DNA of 64,000 nucleotides from NCBI RefSeq assembly GCF_000741695.1, contig NZ_JGZK01000008.1, forward strand, positions 1-64,000. The letters run 5' to 3'. The stretch is from Bifidobacterium reuteri DSM 23975. Lineage in GTDB: Bacteria; Actinomycetota; Actinomycetes; Actinomycetales; Bifidobacteriaceae. The position numbers and the translations under genes are program-made. The notes beneath the pieces were generated by a model. That model saw only the letters and a program-made list of their open reading frames with translations, was not told the origin of the DNA and did no database searches. Position 1 is the stretch's first letter, and the number at the start of each line of letters is the position of its first letter. Positions 45,065-54,480 of the stretch are shown here, in pieces.

Positions 45065-47506
45065 TCAATATCCGAACAACGCCGATGTGATGCGACGTCG
45101 TGTTTCCAGATTCACCGGCGTATACGGAATCACCGTCACCGGCTCGGACAGATACGTGCTGTCGGCCACGAGAGCACGATTCGCGCGCGGCTTCCATGCC
45201 GTGAATGGCCCGAGTTGCCGCTGCACTTCACGCTCATCCAGCCGCAGCATGATCTTGATGTCGAAGTATCCGTTGTTGCCGAAACCCACGTGCGACTCGA
45301 ATACGCTGGTCTTCATCCACCAGCCGAGCACATGCACGCCTTTCGCCGGACCGTCCTTGACGAGCTTGCCGAAACTTTTCGGCATATCGGCCACCTTGTC
45401 GAGGCCGAAGCCGATCAGATAGACCAGATCGTCATCGGCGGTCCGCGAGGTCAGGGAATCAGCCAAATCGTTCACCACCGCGCCAAGAGCCTTGCCTTCG
45501 ACGCGCTGCACGGGGAATCCGATGGATTCCATGAACTGATAGAAACCGTTCATGTCATTGCGCTTCGCGGCATCGGCATCGGTCAGATCGCACACGATGA
45601 ACTGCGCGTTGCCTTTGGTGTTCCGAAGGGCGAGCGCTATCGCGGCATTCTGCAGCAATCCGATCGCATTGTTCACATGCTCCTCATCCTGCGCATCCGC
45701 ATCCGCATCCGACGCATCATCAGTCGCACCGGGACCAATGCCGGTCACCTCATCGACATCGATGTCGGCATCGTCGAACTGCTCTTCACCAGCACCGAAT
45801 ACCGCCATATTGCGTCCGGAATCCTCGCCGAAGTCAAGCTTGAGCGAAGAGCCACCCACCGAGATGCGCTCGCCCACGAACAGTTCCGGCCGGCCGCCGC
45901 GCGTGGCGAGCATTTCCGCCGAGGCGGCATCCAGACGAATGACCTTTGTGCCGTCATACACGTATGGCGGCCTGGTGAAATCGCGGGCGTGAATCCACCA
46001 GTTTCGCCTCAGCCGTGAAAGCACGGCGTCATCCGCCCAGGCAACGGCGACCTTACGGTTCGAGGCGATGGCGCCATAGTCGAGGTTGACGATGGCCTGC
46101 CCCATATGCAGGTCGGCGGCTGCCGTATTGCCCAGACCCAGCGTCGCCTCGGATTCCCGAATGGAGTTGCGATGCGCAATACGAATCGGCGTCTGCGCGA
46201 AGATGTCGGAGTCCTTGCTCAGTTCGATGCCGCTGGCGATGGTCTGCGAGGCGAGGATGAAGTGAATGCCCGCAGCACGGAACAGGCGCGTGGACTTGGA
46301 CAGCATGGCCACGACGTCGCGCGCCATAGATTTGTCGTCGAGCATCATCTGGAATTCGTCGATCACCACAACAATACGGGAAACGACTGCACCCGTGGAT
46401 TCACGGTACTGCTTGATGTTCTGGCAGCTATGGCGTTTGAACAGACGCATGCGCCTTTGGTAGACGGCATAGAGGTGCTGGAGCACCGCCATACCGAATT
46501 CCACATCGCTTTCCAAGCCAAGTGCACGCACATGCGGCAGATAGTCCTGATGGTCGATGTTCGCATATTGCCGCAGCGTGACGCCTTCCTTGAAATCAAG
46601 GAGGTACAGCTCCAACTCACGCGGCGAATACCGTTGGCATAGGCTATGGAGGATGACGGCTATGAGGTTCGACTTGCCCTGACCGACAGCGCCGGTGATC
46701 AGCGCATTGTGCAGCTGCTCACGGTTGGAGCCGATGGTCACGCGGGTGGTTTCGAGACCGTACATGCCGACGTCGAAAGTCACGCCGTCGGAGCTGTTGC
46801 CCGTCCACATGGCCTGTGGCGACGTATCACACACGTCTTCGAACAGCACCGGATCCATGGTGGATTTCGAGAATCGTTCGGCGAGATCAGCACAGGAGTC
46901 GATGATGGTGTTCGCTGAGACGTTAGGGGTCAGTGACGTGTTCGTGGTGATGACATGGCATTTGTTCGACAGGAACATGACGCTCGCGTCATCCGGGGTG
47001 GGCGAGACGATGAGGAAGGTGACGCCCGCAGCTGGCCCTGCGGCCATCAGGATGGACATCAATTCCTTGGTATGGTCATTGAGCATGTACATGTCGGCGG
47101 TGATGACGACCAGTATGTAGCTCTCCACCCGTTTACCCGTGGCCCGGCGGAAATCAAGCAGCGAGCGCTGACGTCCCTGAATCACCGTGTGCACACCGTG
47201 GATATGCTGCTCGAGCTTGACGCAGTAGTCGCCCAGTTCTTTCTCCGTGATGAGCACGCGGAGCAGATGGTCGGCTTGCAGGCCGGCGAAAGGAGCGGCG
47301 ACGCCGCGCAGATTGTAGTCGAACACGACGAGTTCCAGTTCGCCGGGATCGGTGCCGAGCAACGACTTGAGCATGATCTCCTGCGCGATCTGCACCGTGC
47401 GGGGGCCATAATCCTCCTCAAGCCAGATGTTGCCGCGACCGACCGCATCGACCGGTAATCCCTCTCGGCCGAGCGCAATGCGCCCGGCCACGTTCAGCGT
47501 CGCCAT
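45065..47506 (-). CDS. FtsK/SpoIIIE (EccC/EssC-like) ATPase with three modules, no TM
   Basis: 813 residues. Module 1 (about 1-230) is ATPase-like without a P-loop (LELVVFDYNLRG). Module 2 is intact: Walker A GAVGQGKSN near 272, Walker B IVVVIDEFQMM near 377, and ILASQT. Module 3 (about 540-813) is degenerate (MAVFGAGEEQ at the P-loop position) and has an Asp-rich insertion. This tandem layout is that of EccC/EssC, the motor of type VII secretion, but the usual N-terminal TM helices are absent. It lies between a membrane J-like protein and five small helical proteins. The ATG at 47506 has only a weak ribosome site. Confidence 0.85.
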   Translation of the reverse strand: MATLNVAGRIALGREGLPVDAVGRGNIWLEEDYGPRTVQIAQEIMLKSLLGTDPGELELVVFDYNLRGVAAPFAGLQADHLLRVLITEKELGDYCVKLEQHIHGVHTVIQGRQRSLLDFRRATGKRVESYILVVITADMYMLNDHTKELMSILMAAGPAAGVTFLIVSPTPDDASVMFLSNKCHVITTNTSLTPNVSANTIIDSCADLAERFSKSTMDPVLFEDVCDTSPQAMWTGNSSDGVTFDVGMYGLETTRVTIGSNREQLHNALITGAVGQGKSNLIAVILHSLCQRYSPRELELYLLDFKEGVTLRQYANIDHQDYLPHVRALGLESDVEFGMAVLQHLYAVYQRRMRLFKRHSCQNIKQYRESTGAVVSRIVVVIDEFQMMLDDKSMARDVVAMLSKSTRLFRAAGIHFILASQTIASGIELSKDSDIFAQTPIRIAHRNSIRESEATLGLGNTAAADLHMGQAIVNLDYGAIASNRKVAVAWADDAVLSRLRRNWWIHARDFTRPPYVYDGTKVIRLDAASAEMLATRGGRPELFVGERISVGGSSLKLDFGEDSGRNMAVFGAGEEQFDDADIDVDEVTGIGPGATDDASDADADAQDEEHVNNAIGLLQNAAIALALRNTKGNAQFIVCDLTDADAAKRNDMNGFYQFMESIGFPVQRVEGKALGAVVNDLADSLTSRTADDDLVYLIGFGLDKVADMPKSFGKLVKDGPAKGVHVLGWWMKTSVFESHVGFGNNGYFDIKIMLRLDEREVQRQLGPFTAWKPRANRALVADSTYLSEPVTVIPYTPVNLETRRRITSALFGY

Positions 47507-47526
47507 GATGAATCACTGTGTAGAAA

Positions 47527-48714
47527 TCAGAGTCCCTTGTATCCCATTTGGGAGGTAATCCAAATGGCCAGCAGACCGAGCACCAAATTGGCGAGTATCC
47601 AGAGAGCCGTACGCCCCTTGCCAATGATGTAGCCTAAACTCCACTCTGGTAAATCATTGATATTGTTGAACGGAATCTTGTCTCCGGTCAATAGCCAGTT
47701 CAGCGGTATAACGAGCCCTATCGTACCCAATACCGCACCAGCTGGCCCGGCAAGGACGCACATGAAGAAGAATACAACCAACTCCACAACATTAAGGATA
47801 ATTGGCTTTCTCAACGCATCTTTTTCCTTGTCAAGGATGTCATCAATTCTCTTGATTTCGGATTCCATCTCAGATTTCTCTGAACTTATATCCTTTGTGA
47901 AATCGGAAGTGGGGTTCTTTACCTTTGCACTGAGACTATCCACCGTGCGTATCAACGATCGATACCCATCCTGAATCGACGCAAGTTCATCCTTATTCTC
48001 TTTCGTATAGCTGATGAATCCCGACTCACTCAGCACGGCTTGGTAGCGTTTATCGAGTTGGCTTCCTCGGCTACTTAGGACATCGAAGATATCCATCCTC
48101 GTCAAAATCTCTTGCACATAATCCACTATCGCTTGATTGCCCTGAGCCTGTCCCAGTTCGGATGCCTTTTGGTACTGACTTCTAGCCTTGTCTTCGTCGT
48201 CCTTTTTCCAATACACATCGCCACGGGCAGCGTATCCAAAGGCATTATCCGGATCGAGCAGAATGGCCTGCGTGGCGGCTTTCTCCACTCGATTCCAATC
48301 CGCCCCCTCTTCGAGGCTTTCATAAATCATTATTGCGGTATCCCACACTTCGGGATTATCCGGTTGCTGGCGTTCAGCCTGTTCAATGGCGGCCTCCGCC
48401 ATCTTGACATCGCCATCTTGAATATAATGTTGAGCAATCTGCAACCAGTCGCGTTCGCCATCATTGACCCACGTCTTCTCAGGCTTGTCATTCAGGCTCT
48501 GGTCGTAGGCGGCGCGGGCTGCATCGTCGAGCAGCGTCTTCTCGGCTTCGCCGATCAGCTTGACCTTGTTCTGCGCCTCGGCACCGACAGTACCGCCGCG
48601 CGAGGCTCGGTTCGACCAGATGGTGCGCTGCTTCTTGATCGCGGCGCGAATCTCATCAGCGCCGGCGTTACGCGCGACACCGAGAAGTTCGTAGTAATTG
48701 ACCTTCTCTGCCAT
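47527..48714 (-). CDS. Membrane-anchored J-like/TPR protein lacking HPD
   Basis: 395 residues. The N-terminus (MAEKVNYYELLGVARNAG) is a J-domain start, but the HPD that triggers Hsp70 ATPase is missing: the loop reads TIWSNRASRGGTVG. TPR-like repeats follow (about 85-200, LLDPDNAFGYAARGDVYWKK), then a coiled coil, then TM segments (IILNVVELVVFFFMCVLAGP, a second, and a last near ALWILANLVLGLLAIWI). GAAGGAG precedes the ATG. It is 20 bp upstream of the FtsK-like gene, so I infer it anchors that motor and the Hsp70-like protein to the membrane. Confidence 0.82.
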   Translation of the reverse strand: MAEKVNYYELLGVARNAGADEIRAAIKKQRTIWSNRASRGGTVGAEAQNKVKLIGEAEKTLLDDAARAAYDQSLNDKPEKTWVNDGERDWLQIAQHYIQDGDVKMAEAAIEQAERQQPDNPEVWDTAIMIYESLEEGADWNRVEKAATQAILLDPDNAFGYAARGDVYWKKDDEDKARSQYQKASELGQAQGNQAIVDYVQEILTRMDIFDVLSSRGSQLDKRYQAVLSESGFISYTKENKDELASIQDGYRSLIRTVDSLSAKVKNPTSDFTKDISSEKSEMESEIKRIDDILDKEKDALRKPIILNVVELVVFFFMCVLAGPAGAVLGTIGLVIPLNWLLTGDKIPFNNINDLPEWSLGYIIGKGRTALWILANLVLGLLAIWITSQMGYKGL

Positions 48715-48846
48715 GATGGCTCCTTCTTCTTATGATCCCTGTGTTCCACTGATCGAGTGGTCTACTGATGGGATGGTCTATTCATTGGGGGTCTACTGAT
48801 TGGGCACGCCACCGCATCACGCTACGGATCCGACGGCGTCCCCGTT

Positions 48847-49398
48847 CTATGCGTCAGCTTCTGCGGTAGTGCGTGCGCTGCGGTAGACGATTACTTCTTC
48901 CGGGCGGATGACCGTGCCATTGAGGCGGTATCCGGTTTTCTGAACAGCCACCACCGTGTTGTCGGGCGTGGCGGCGGCTTCATGGCGCGCATCCTCAGCA
49001 GTACTGCTGACGCCGACGATGCGCTGCACAGCCGGATCAAAGGTTCGCTGCGATGCGATCGGCTCTAATCCGTAATGCGCCAGAATCGCGAGGATCTCGT
49101 CATCGATCGAAGCGACGAAATCCTGCGCATCCTTGTCTTCGCTGCGGTAGGCTGCGAGCCGGTCCAGCAGCAAGGCGAACTCGCGACACAGCGGTGCGAG
49201 GCGCTGCGCATCCGCCGCTGCGGACAAAGCGTTGATCGCCTGGGCTTTGACCTTGTCATCAAGTAGCCGACGGCGGAACAGATCGGTCAACTGATCGATG
49301 CCGTCAAGCATGCGCGCGACATCATCGGGCGAGACTCCGTCATGTCGTTGCGCGGATGTTGCAGCATCCTGATTCGGTTGAGATGTCGGTGCAGTCAT
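48847..49398 (-). CDS. GrpE-like nucleotide exchange factor
   Basis: 183 residues. The C-terminal beta-wing region VAVQKTGYRLNGTVIRPEEVIVYR resembles GrpE (QKGYxLxxRxxRPAxVxV), but the helical part is divergent and Ala-rich. GAGAGGA precedes the ATG, 15 bp after the Hsp70-like gene. It likely serves that Hsp70 paralogue rather than the housekeeping DnaK (inference). A 132-bp gap with a degenerate ggtctactgatggg tandem follows. Confidence 0.75.
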   Translation of the reverse strand: MTAPTSQPNQDAATSAQRHDGVSPDDVARMLDGIDQLTDLFRRRLLDDKVKAQAINALSAAADAQRLAPLCREFALLLDRLAAYRSEDKDAQDFVASIDDEILAILAHYGLEPIASQRTFDPAVQRIVGVSSTAEDARHEAAATPDNTVVAVQKTGYRLNGTVIRPEEVIVYRSARTTAEADA

Positions 49399-49413
49399 GT
49401 CCTCTCGCTTTCC

Positions 49414-50949
49414 TCAGTCCACGTTCATGCCGTCAATCTTGGTGCGGGCCTGCATCAGCTGGTCCGCGGACATATTCGCTGTGCGGTCGATATCAAAGGT
49501 GCCAAGCGACTTGTTCTCCGTCAGATCCTCGACCTCGACGAACACGGTCTGGTCGATGTCATAGGCGAACGTGACGCGGATGGGAGAACCTGCAGGATGC
49601 GGCGGCACGGGCAAGATCTGATTGGCCAGTATCTTCACATACTTCGGGTCGTCATCGTTGCCTTCGGTGACCTGCACATTGAGCTCTCGCTGATTGTCGA
49701 CGGTCGTGTAGAACACATCCGAAGCCTTGGCAGGAATCCGTGTGTTGTTCCGGATGATGATGCTGTTGATATCCCTGCCGCCCGAGCCGACAACAATCAC
49801 GCCCAGCGACTGTGACGTGACATCGGAAATGATGATGTCCGAGCCAGTGGCACCGGCGGCACACGATGCAACGGAACCATTGCCTGACGCACTGAGGCTT
49901 GCCGCATAAATGGAGGCACCAATTGCCACAGCCGTGTCCGGATCGATCTCATGCTTGAGCTGGCGGCCGGAGATCTGCTCCAGCATCTTGCGTACCATCG
50001 GCATGCGCGTCGAGCCACCGATCATCAGCAAGTAATCGATATCGCTCCACTGCACGTGCTGGTTCTCAAGCAGCAACTCAAGCCGCTCACGAGTGCGATT
50101 GAGCAGCGTCTCAGTGGCCTGTTCGAACTCGTCGCGTGTAATACGCACGCGGTAGGTCTTGCCGTCGATGGTAAAGATGGCGGTGCTCTGTGCCACATTG
50201 CTCAGGCCACGCTTGAGAATCTCCGCCTTTTCGCGAATCTCCGCATGCAACTGGTCGTCGTATTCATCGACCTCATATCCTTGCTTGGCGAGATCGGCGA
50301 CGATGAGATCGCTGATCTCATTATCGAAGTCGAACCCGCCCAGATTCGGGTCGCCATCGGTGGCAATCACGTTGAACGACCCGTCGCGGATCTCCATCAG
50401 CGTGATGTCGAATGTGCCACCGCCCAAGTCATAGACCAGCACGCGGCCGTTGTTCTGGGAAGTCAAGCCATAGGCGATCGCCGCCGCAGTAGGTTCATTG
50501 AACACCTGCAGCACGTTCAGCCCGGCAAGCTTGCCGGCCTGTTTGGTCGCCGTGCGACGGGCGTCATCGAAGTACGCCGGCACAGTGATCACCACATCAG
50601 TCACTGGCTCGCCCAGATCAAGCTCGGCGTATTGCTTGATGTATTTGAGGATAAGGGCCGAGATCTCTTCCGGACGGAAATCCGTGCCGTTCGGCGAAGT
50701 GTATACGAAATCGGGGTTGCCCATCTGCCGTTTGATGAACTGCACCACGTTGTACGGCGAGCCGGCGGCGGAATTCTTGGCCATCTCACCGACCAGAGGC
50801 TCTTCTGCGCCATTGGTATCAGGGAAGAACACCACGGAAGGAGTGGTATTCAGTCCTTCCTGATTGGGCAGCACCTGCGCGCTGTGCCCATCGACGGACA
50901 CCGCCGCAGCCGAATACGTGGTTCCCAGGTCAATTCCGATTACCGCCAT
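49414..50949 (-). CDS. Short Hsp70 (DnaK-like) lacking the C-terminal lid
   Basis: 511 residues against about 620 for DnaK. The nucleotide-binding domain is complete (IGIDLGTTYSAAAV, FNEPTAAAIAYG, VYDLGGGTFDITLM, MIGGSTRMPMV). A beta substrate-binding domain is present (SQSLGVIVVGSGG, QILPVPPHPAG), but the chain ends soon after (MQARTKIDGMNVD), so the helical lid and EEVD-like tail are gone. GAAGGG precedes ATG 50949. It starts a collinear run with GrpE-like, J-like and FtsK-like genes and is probably a specialised secretion chaperone (inference). Confidence 0.88.
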   Translation of the reverse strand: MAVIGIDLGTTYSAAAVSVDGHSAQVLPNQEGLNTTPSVVFFPDTNGAEEPLVGEMAKNSAAGSPYNVVQFIKRQMGNPDFVYTSPNGTDFRPEEISALILKYIKQYAELDLGEPVTDVVITVPAYFDDARRTATKQAGKLAGLNVLQVFNEPTAAAIAYGLTSQNNGRVLVYDLGGGTFDITLMEIRDGSFNVIATDGDPNLGGFDFDNEISDLIVADLAKQGYEVDEYDDQLHAEIREKAEILKRGLSNVAQSTAIFTIDGKTYRVRITRDEFEQATETLLNRTRERLELLLENQHVQWSDIDYLLMIGGSTRMPMVRKMLEQISGRQLKHEIDPDTAVAIGASIYAASLSASGNGSVASCAAGATGSDIIISDVTSQSLGVIVVGSGGRDINSIIIRNNTRIPAKASDVFYTTVDNQRELNVQVTEGNDDDPKYVKILANQILPVPPHPAGSPIRVTFAYDIDQTVFVEVEDLTENKSLGTFDIDRTANMSADQLMQARTKIDGMNVD

Positions 50950-51081
50950 AGCGCCCTTCTCTCTCGCGCCCGATATCCGAACGATTTCAAGGCTAATGTC
51001 GAATTCCCGGGACACCAGAGCGACGCCATTAACGATATTGCTGGGGTCAAAATCGCAGTTCTCAGGGTGCCGAACGCGGTG

Positions 51082-51112
51082 TGCCAGTGGCCTGCCAGTG
51101 GCGTGCCAGTGG
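51082..51112. promoter_or_regulatory. Three TGCCAGTGG direct repeats at 11-bp spacing
   Basis: Copies start at 51082, 51093 and 51104, about 135 bp upstream of the Hsp70-like start. One-turn spacing puts them on one DNA face. LytTR regulators bind direct repeats, and a LytTR gene is adjacent, so this is a candidate operator. Confidence 0.45.
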
Positions 51113-51195
51113 TCTGCTCCGGAAATTCGTTGACTGTATTTCTGGCTCGTATGCCGGCATGTAGCGCATGCCCCGATCAGGGTCGCGTAGATTCG

Positions 51196-52005
51196 TCAGA
51201 TGCCGCGAAAATAGGCACTCAGGCGCTCACGCGTATATGCACGTCTGCGCTGGCTGACCGGAATCGACTCTCCGGTGAGCAGAATGATGCGATCTCCGGT
51301 GAACACCTTGAAGAAATCCATATTGAATACAAAGCTTTTGTGGCATTGCAGGAACTGATGCGGCAGCAACCGGCAAAATTGGCTCAACGTGGCATAGGTG
51401 TCCACCACACCGATGGCATGGATGTGCAGCACTCGGCGGGTGCTTTCGATGTATCGGATTTCGCGAGGTTCGATCGCATACATGTTGGTACCGGAATACA
51501 CACGGATCGGACGGCTGCGGCGGCTGTCGATAATCTGCACGGCTTTGGCGAGCGCAGCATGAAGATCATCATCGGAGACCGGCTTGGTCAGGAAGCTCAG
51601 ATGTTCAGTGGCATACACCTGCGTATGAAATTGCGGGTATCCCGTGACATAGATGATCTGAGTATCGAAGCCTGAAGAAAACAGCCGTTGCACCACATCT
51701 ATGCCCGTCTCCTCATCACCGAGGTGGATATCCATAAGCACGATGTCATATGCGCAATCGGCGAGCGCGGATTCCGATGACTGCGTATCCGTGAATACCG
51801 AGACTTCAAAGCACACCGGGTCCTGCCGAGGAGCAATGTCGTTGCCTGCGTCACGCCCCTTGCCTGGACGAAAAAGCGCAGACGAGGAGACGCTCACGAC
51901 GCTTGCGCGCAATCGTTCGGCAAGCGCGTTGGCTGCTTGTTGGTCGTCGTCCACAACGGCGACGGAAACCGTATACCCCCCCCCACGCCTTTCTCCTCTC
52001 GGCAA
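51196..52005 (-). CDS. LytTR response regulator with a G9 tract at its start
   Basis: 269 residues from TTG 52005. The receiver domain (VAVVDDDQQAANALAERL, phospho-acceptor in DIVLMDIHLGD, Lys in FLTKPVSDDD) carries an insertion after helix 1. The LytTR DNA-binding domain (IRYIESTRRVLHIH, then QFLQCHKSFVFNMDFF) is complete. There is no ATG. A GTG at 51987 has GAGAGGAG ideally spaced, but the nine-G run (51976-51984) makes it out of frame by one base. The in-frame TTG lies upstream of the run. Slippage could switch expression. No histidine kinase gene is adjacent. Confidence 0.82.
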   Translation of the reverse strand: MPRGERRGGGYTVSVAVVDDDQQAANALAERLRASVVSVSSSALFRPGKGRDAGNDIAPRQDPVCFEVSVFTDTQSSESALADCAYDIVLMDIHLGDEETGIDVVQRLFSSGFDTQIIYVTGYPQFHTQVYATEHLSFLTKPVSDDDLHAALAKAVQIIDSRRSRPIRVYSGTNMYAIEPREIRYIESTRRVLHIHAIGVVDTYATLSQFCRLLPHQFLQCHKSFVFNMDFFKVFTGDRIILLTGESIPVSQRRRAYTRERLSAYFRGI

Positions 52006-52270
52006 ACACTCAGGTGCTTCTGGAATGCATCTTAAATATGCCCCGCGTCAATACCAGACAGGTTTTGAGTATTTGTAATAATCGCCGAATCAAATGTCAT
52101 AAACAATGATGGGAATGTTCATCTGCCGCTGCAATATGGCGGACGATGCCATGGGTAATGGACTATACCGTGGGGGATAATCCATCGGCGGACAATGCTG
52201 TGGAGGACAACCCATCGGCGGGACAATACCGTGGAGGACACAACCGGTCCATTCCAAACCATCCAAGCCG

Positions 52271-52471
52271 TCCTGGGCATAAACGGACCGCACGCCCCAC
52301 CCCATCACAGATTCTGGGCATTTACGCAGCATTTATTCTGGGCATAACCGTGCCATTACACGCATTCTGGGCATAACCGTATCACGAAGAGGCTGTTTTC
52401 GGCGTCCTCGTGATACGTATATGCCAGAACGGGATTCGACGAGCCACTGATGTACCGCATATGCCCAGAAC
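52271..52471. repeat. ~200-bp TTCTGGGCAT element, copy B
   Basis: Collinear with copy A (40221-40422), with only scattered differences. The central stem is kept (gggcataaccgtatcacgaagagg against cctcgtgatacgtatatgcc, both partial). Confidence 0.85.
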
Positions 52472-52507
52472 CGAGCTGTTCCACGCTGAATTTCATCGGA
52501 TAACAAA

Positions 52508-52543
52508 GTAGGTGCCCGACATCCGAAGATGCCGGGCACCTAC
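52508..52543. terminator. Strong hairpin in the regulator-pgi gap
   Basis: gtaggtgcccg (52508-52518) and cgggcacctac (52533-52543) pair perfectly and CATC/GATG extends the stem around a CGAA loop. No long U-tract is present. It lies downstream of pgi on the minus strand, so it may be its terminator. Confidence 0.5.
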
Positions 52544-52549
52544 TGCTGC

Positions 52550-52791
52550 GGTCACGCTGCTCTCCCCCAGTCCCGCTGTTGCGGGACAGCCCCCTCACCA
52601 GAGGGGGCCTAGGGAAAGGGTCAGAACTCGCGACGTGAATGGTCGCCAGACCATTCACCAGACAACACAGCTGCGGTCGCCAGACTGCTCACCAGACAGC
52701 CTACTGTGGTCACGCTGCTCTCCCTCAGTCCCGCTGTTTGCGGGACAGCCCCCTCACCAGAGGGGGCCTAGGGAAAGGGTCAGAACTCGCG
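52550..52791. repeat. Direct duplication of the pgi 3' end with a palindromic element
   Basis: 52550-52632 and 52708-52791 differ at a few bases. Each holds a ~47-bp palindrome (copies 5 and 6, at about 52560 and 52719) and ends tcagaactcgcg, the complement of the last pgi codons and stop. Only the second copy is joined to pgi. Confidence 0.85.
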
Positions 52792-54480
52792 GTTCTTGCG
52801 GTAGAACTGGATCAGGCTCTGGGTGGAGGCGTCCTGGGCGGCCAGGGCGTCGTCATCCTGGGAGATGGCCGGGGTGATCTGCTTGGCCAGCTGCTTGCCG
52901 AGCTCCACGCCCCACTGGTCGTAGGAGTCGAGGCCCCACACAGTACCTTCGACGAAGGTGATGTGCTCGTACAGGGCGATGAGCTCGCCGAGGGCGAACG
53001 GGGTCAGGGCCACGCCGAAGATGGAGGTGGTCGGACGGTTGCCGGTGAACACGCGGGCGGGGACGATCTCCTCCGGAGTGCCCTCGGCGCGGACCTCGTC
53101 GGCGGTCTTGCCGAAGGCGAGGGCCTTGGTCTGCGCGAAGTAGTTGCCGAGGAACAGCTCGTGCACGTCCTGGTCGCCGTCCTTGGTCGGGTTCGGGGTG
53201 TTGACGAACGCGATGAAGTCGGCCGGGATGAGCTGGGTGCCCTGGTGGATCAGCTGGTAGAAGGCGTGCTGGCCGTTGGTGCCGGGCTCGCCCCAGAAGA
53301 TCTCGCCGGTCTCGGTGGTGACCGGGGTGCCGTCCCAACGCACGGACTTGCCGTTGGACTCCATGGTCAGCTGCTGCAGGTAGGCCGGGAAGCGGTGCAG
53401 GTACTGGTCGTACGGCAGCACGGCGTGGGAAGCGGCCTTGAAGAAGTTGCGGTACCAGACGTTCAGCATGCCGAGCAGCACGACGACGTTCTTCTCGAAC
53501 GGGGTGTTGGCGAAGTATTCGTCGATCTCGTGGAAGCCGTGCAGGAACTCCTCGAAGCGGGCCGGTCCGAAGACCACGGCCAGGGAGGTGCCGACGGCGG
53601 AGTCGACGGAGTAACGGCCGCCGACCCAGTTCCAGAAGCCGAACGCGTTGTTCGGGTCGATGCCGAACTCCTCGACCTTCTCCAGGTTGGTGGAGACGGC
53701 GACGAAGTGCTTCTTGATGGCCTCGGCGCGCTGAGCGGCGTCGCCCTCGGCGATGGCGCCGTTGGCAACGAGCTCCTCAAGCAGCCAGGTGCGGGCTTCG
53801 CGGGCGTTGGTCAGGGTCTCCAGGGTGGTGAAGGTCTTGGAAACGATGATGAACAGGGTGGTCTCCGGGTCGAGGCCCTTGGTCTTCTCGGCCAGGTCGT
53901 TCGGGTCGATGTTGGAGATGTAGCGGGCGGAGATGCCGGCGTCCGCGTACGGCTTCAGGGCTTCGTACGCCATGACGGGGCCCAGGTCGGAACCGCCGAT
54001 GCCGATGTTGACCACGGTCTCGATCTTGCGGCCGGTCACGCCGGTCCACTTGCCGGAGCGCACGTCATCGGCGAAGGCGTAGATCTTGTCGAGGGTCTCG
54101 CGCACGTCCTTGACGGTGTCCTGACCGTCAACGATGTACTTGCCCTCGTCCTCGACCGGGCGGCGCAGCGCGGTGTGCAGCACAGCGCGATCCTCGGTGT
54201 TGTTGATGTGCACGCCGGTGTACATGGCCTTGATGCGGTCGCCGAGCTTGACTTCGTCGGCGAGGAAGGCGAACAGGCGCAGGGTCTCCGGCTTGATCAG
54301 GTTCTTGGACAGGTCGAAGTGCAGATCGCCGGCGTCGAAGCTGAGCTCCTTGACGCGGTCGGAATCTTCGGCGAACCACTTCTTGAGGTCGATGCCCTCG
54401 GCCTGAAGCTCGTCATAGTGCTTCTGCAACGCAACCCACGCAGGGGTCTTGGTGGCGTCAACAGGAGGATTGATTGCCAT
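52780..54480 (-). CDS. pgi: Glucose-6-phosphate isomerase
   Basis: 566 residues, cytosolic. It interconverts glucose-6-P and fructose-6-P, the entry to the bifid shunt. PGI motifs are [61 protein letters not shown] and a C-terminal [14 protein letters not shown]. The start at 54480 has AAAGGAA; the 18 extra residues from 54534 are not supported. The 3' end is partly duplicated downstream. Confidence 0.98.
   Translation of the reverse strand: MAINPPVDATKTPAWVALQKHYDELQAEGIDLKKWFAEDSDRVKELSFDAGDLHFDLSKNLIKPETLRLFAFLADEVKLGDRIKAMYTGVHINNTEDRAVLHTALRRPVEDEGKYIVDGQDTVKDVRETLDKIYAFADDVRSGKWTGVTGRKIETVVNIGIGGSDLGPVMAYEALKPYADAGISARYISNIDPNDLAEKTKGLDPETTLFIIVSKTFTTLETLTNAREARTWLLEELVANGAIAEGDAAQRAEAIKKHFVAVSTNLEKVEEFGIDPNNAFGFWNWVGGRYSVDSAVGTSLAVVFGPARFEEFLHGFHEIDEYFANTPFEKNVVVLLGMLNVWYRNFFKAASHAVLPYDQYLHRFPAYLQQLTMESNGKSVRWDGTPVTTETGEIFWGEPGTNGQHAFYQLIHQGTQLIPADFIAFVNTPNPTKDGDQDVHELFLGNYFAQTKALAFGKTADEVRAEGTPEEIVPARVFTGNRPTTSIFGVALTPFALGELIALYEHITFVEGTVWGLDSYDQWGVELGKQLAKQITPAISQDDDALAAQDASTQSLIQFYRKNREF

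Larger units (their letters stand above)
52006..52779. other. 774-bp repeat-filled gap between the regulator and pgi
   Basis: In order: a ~29-bp degenerate tandem (about 52155-52240, accgtggrggacaacccatcggcgg), element copy B (52271-52471), a hairpin (52508-52543), then two direct copies of a segment that includes the pgi 3' end. No ORF is convincing. Confidence 0.75.
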
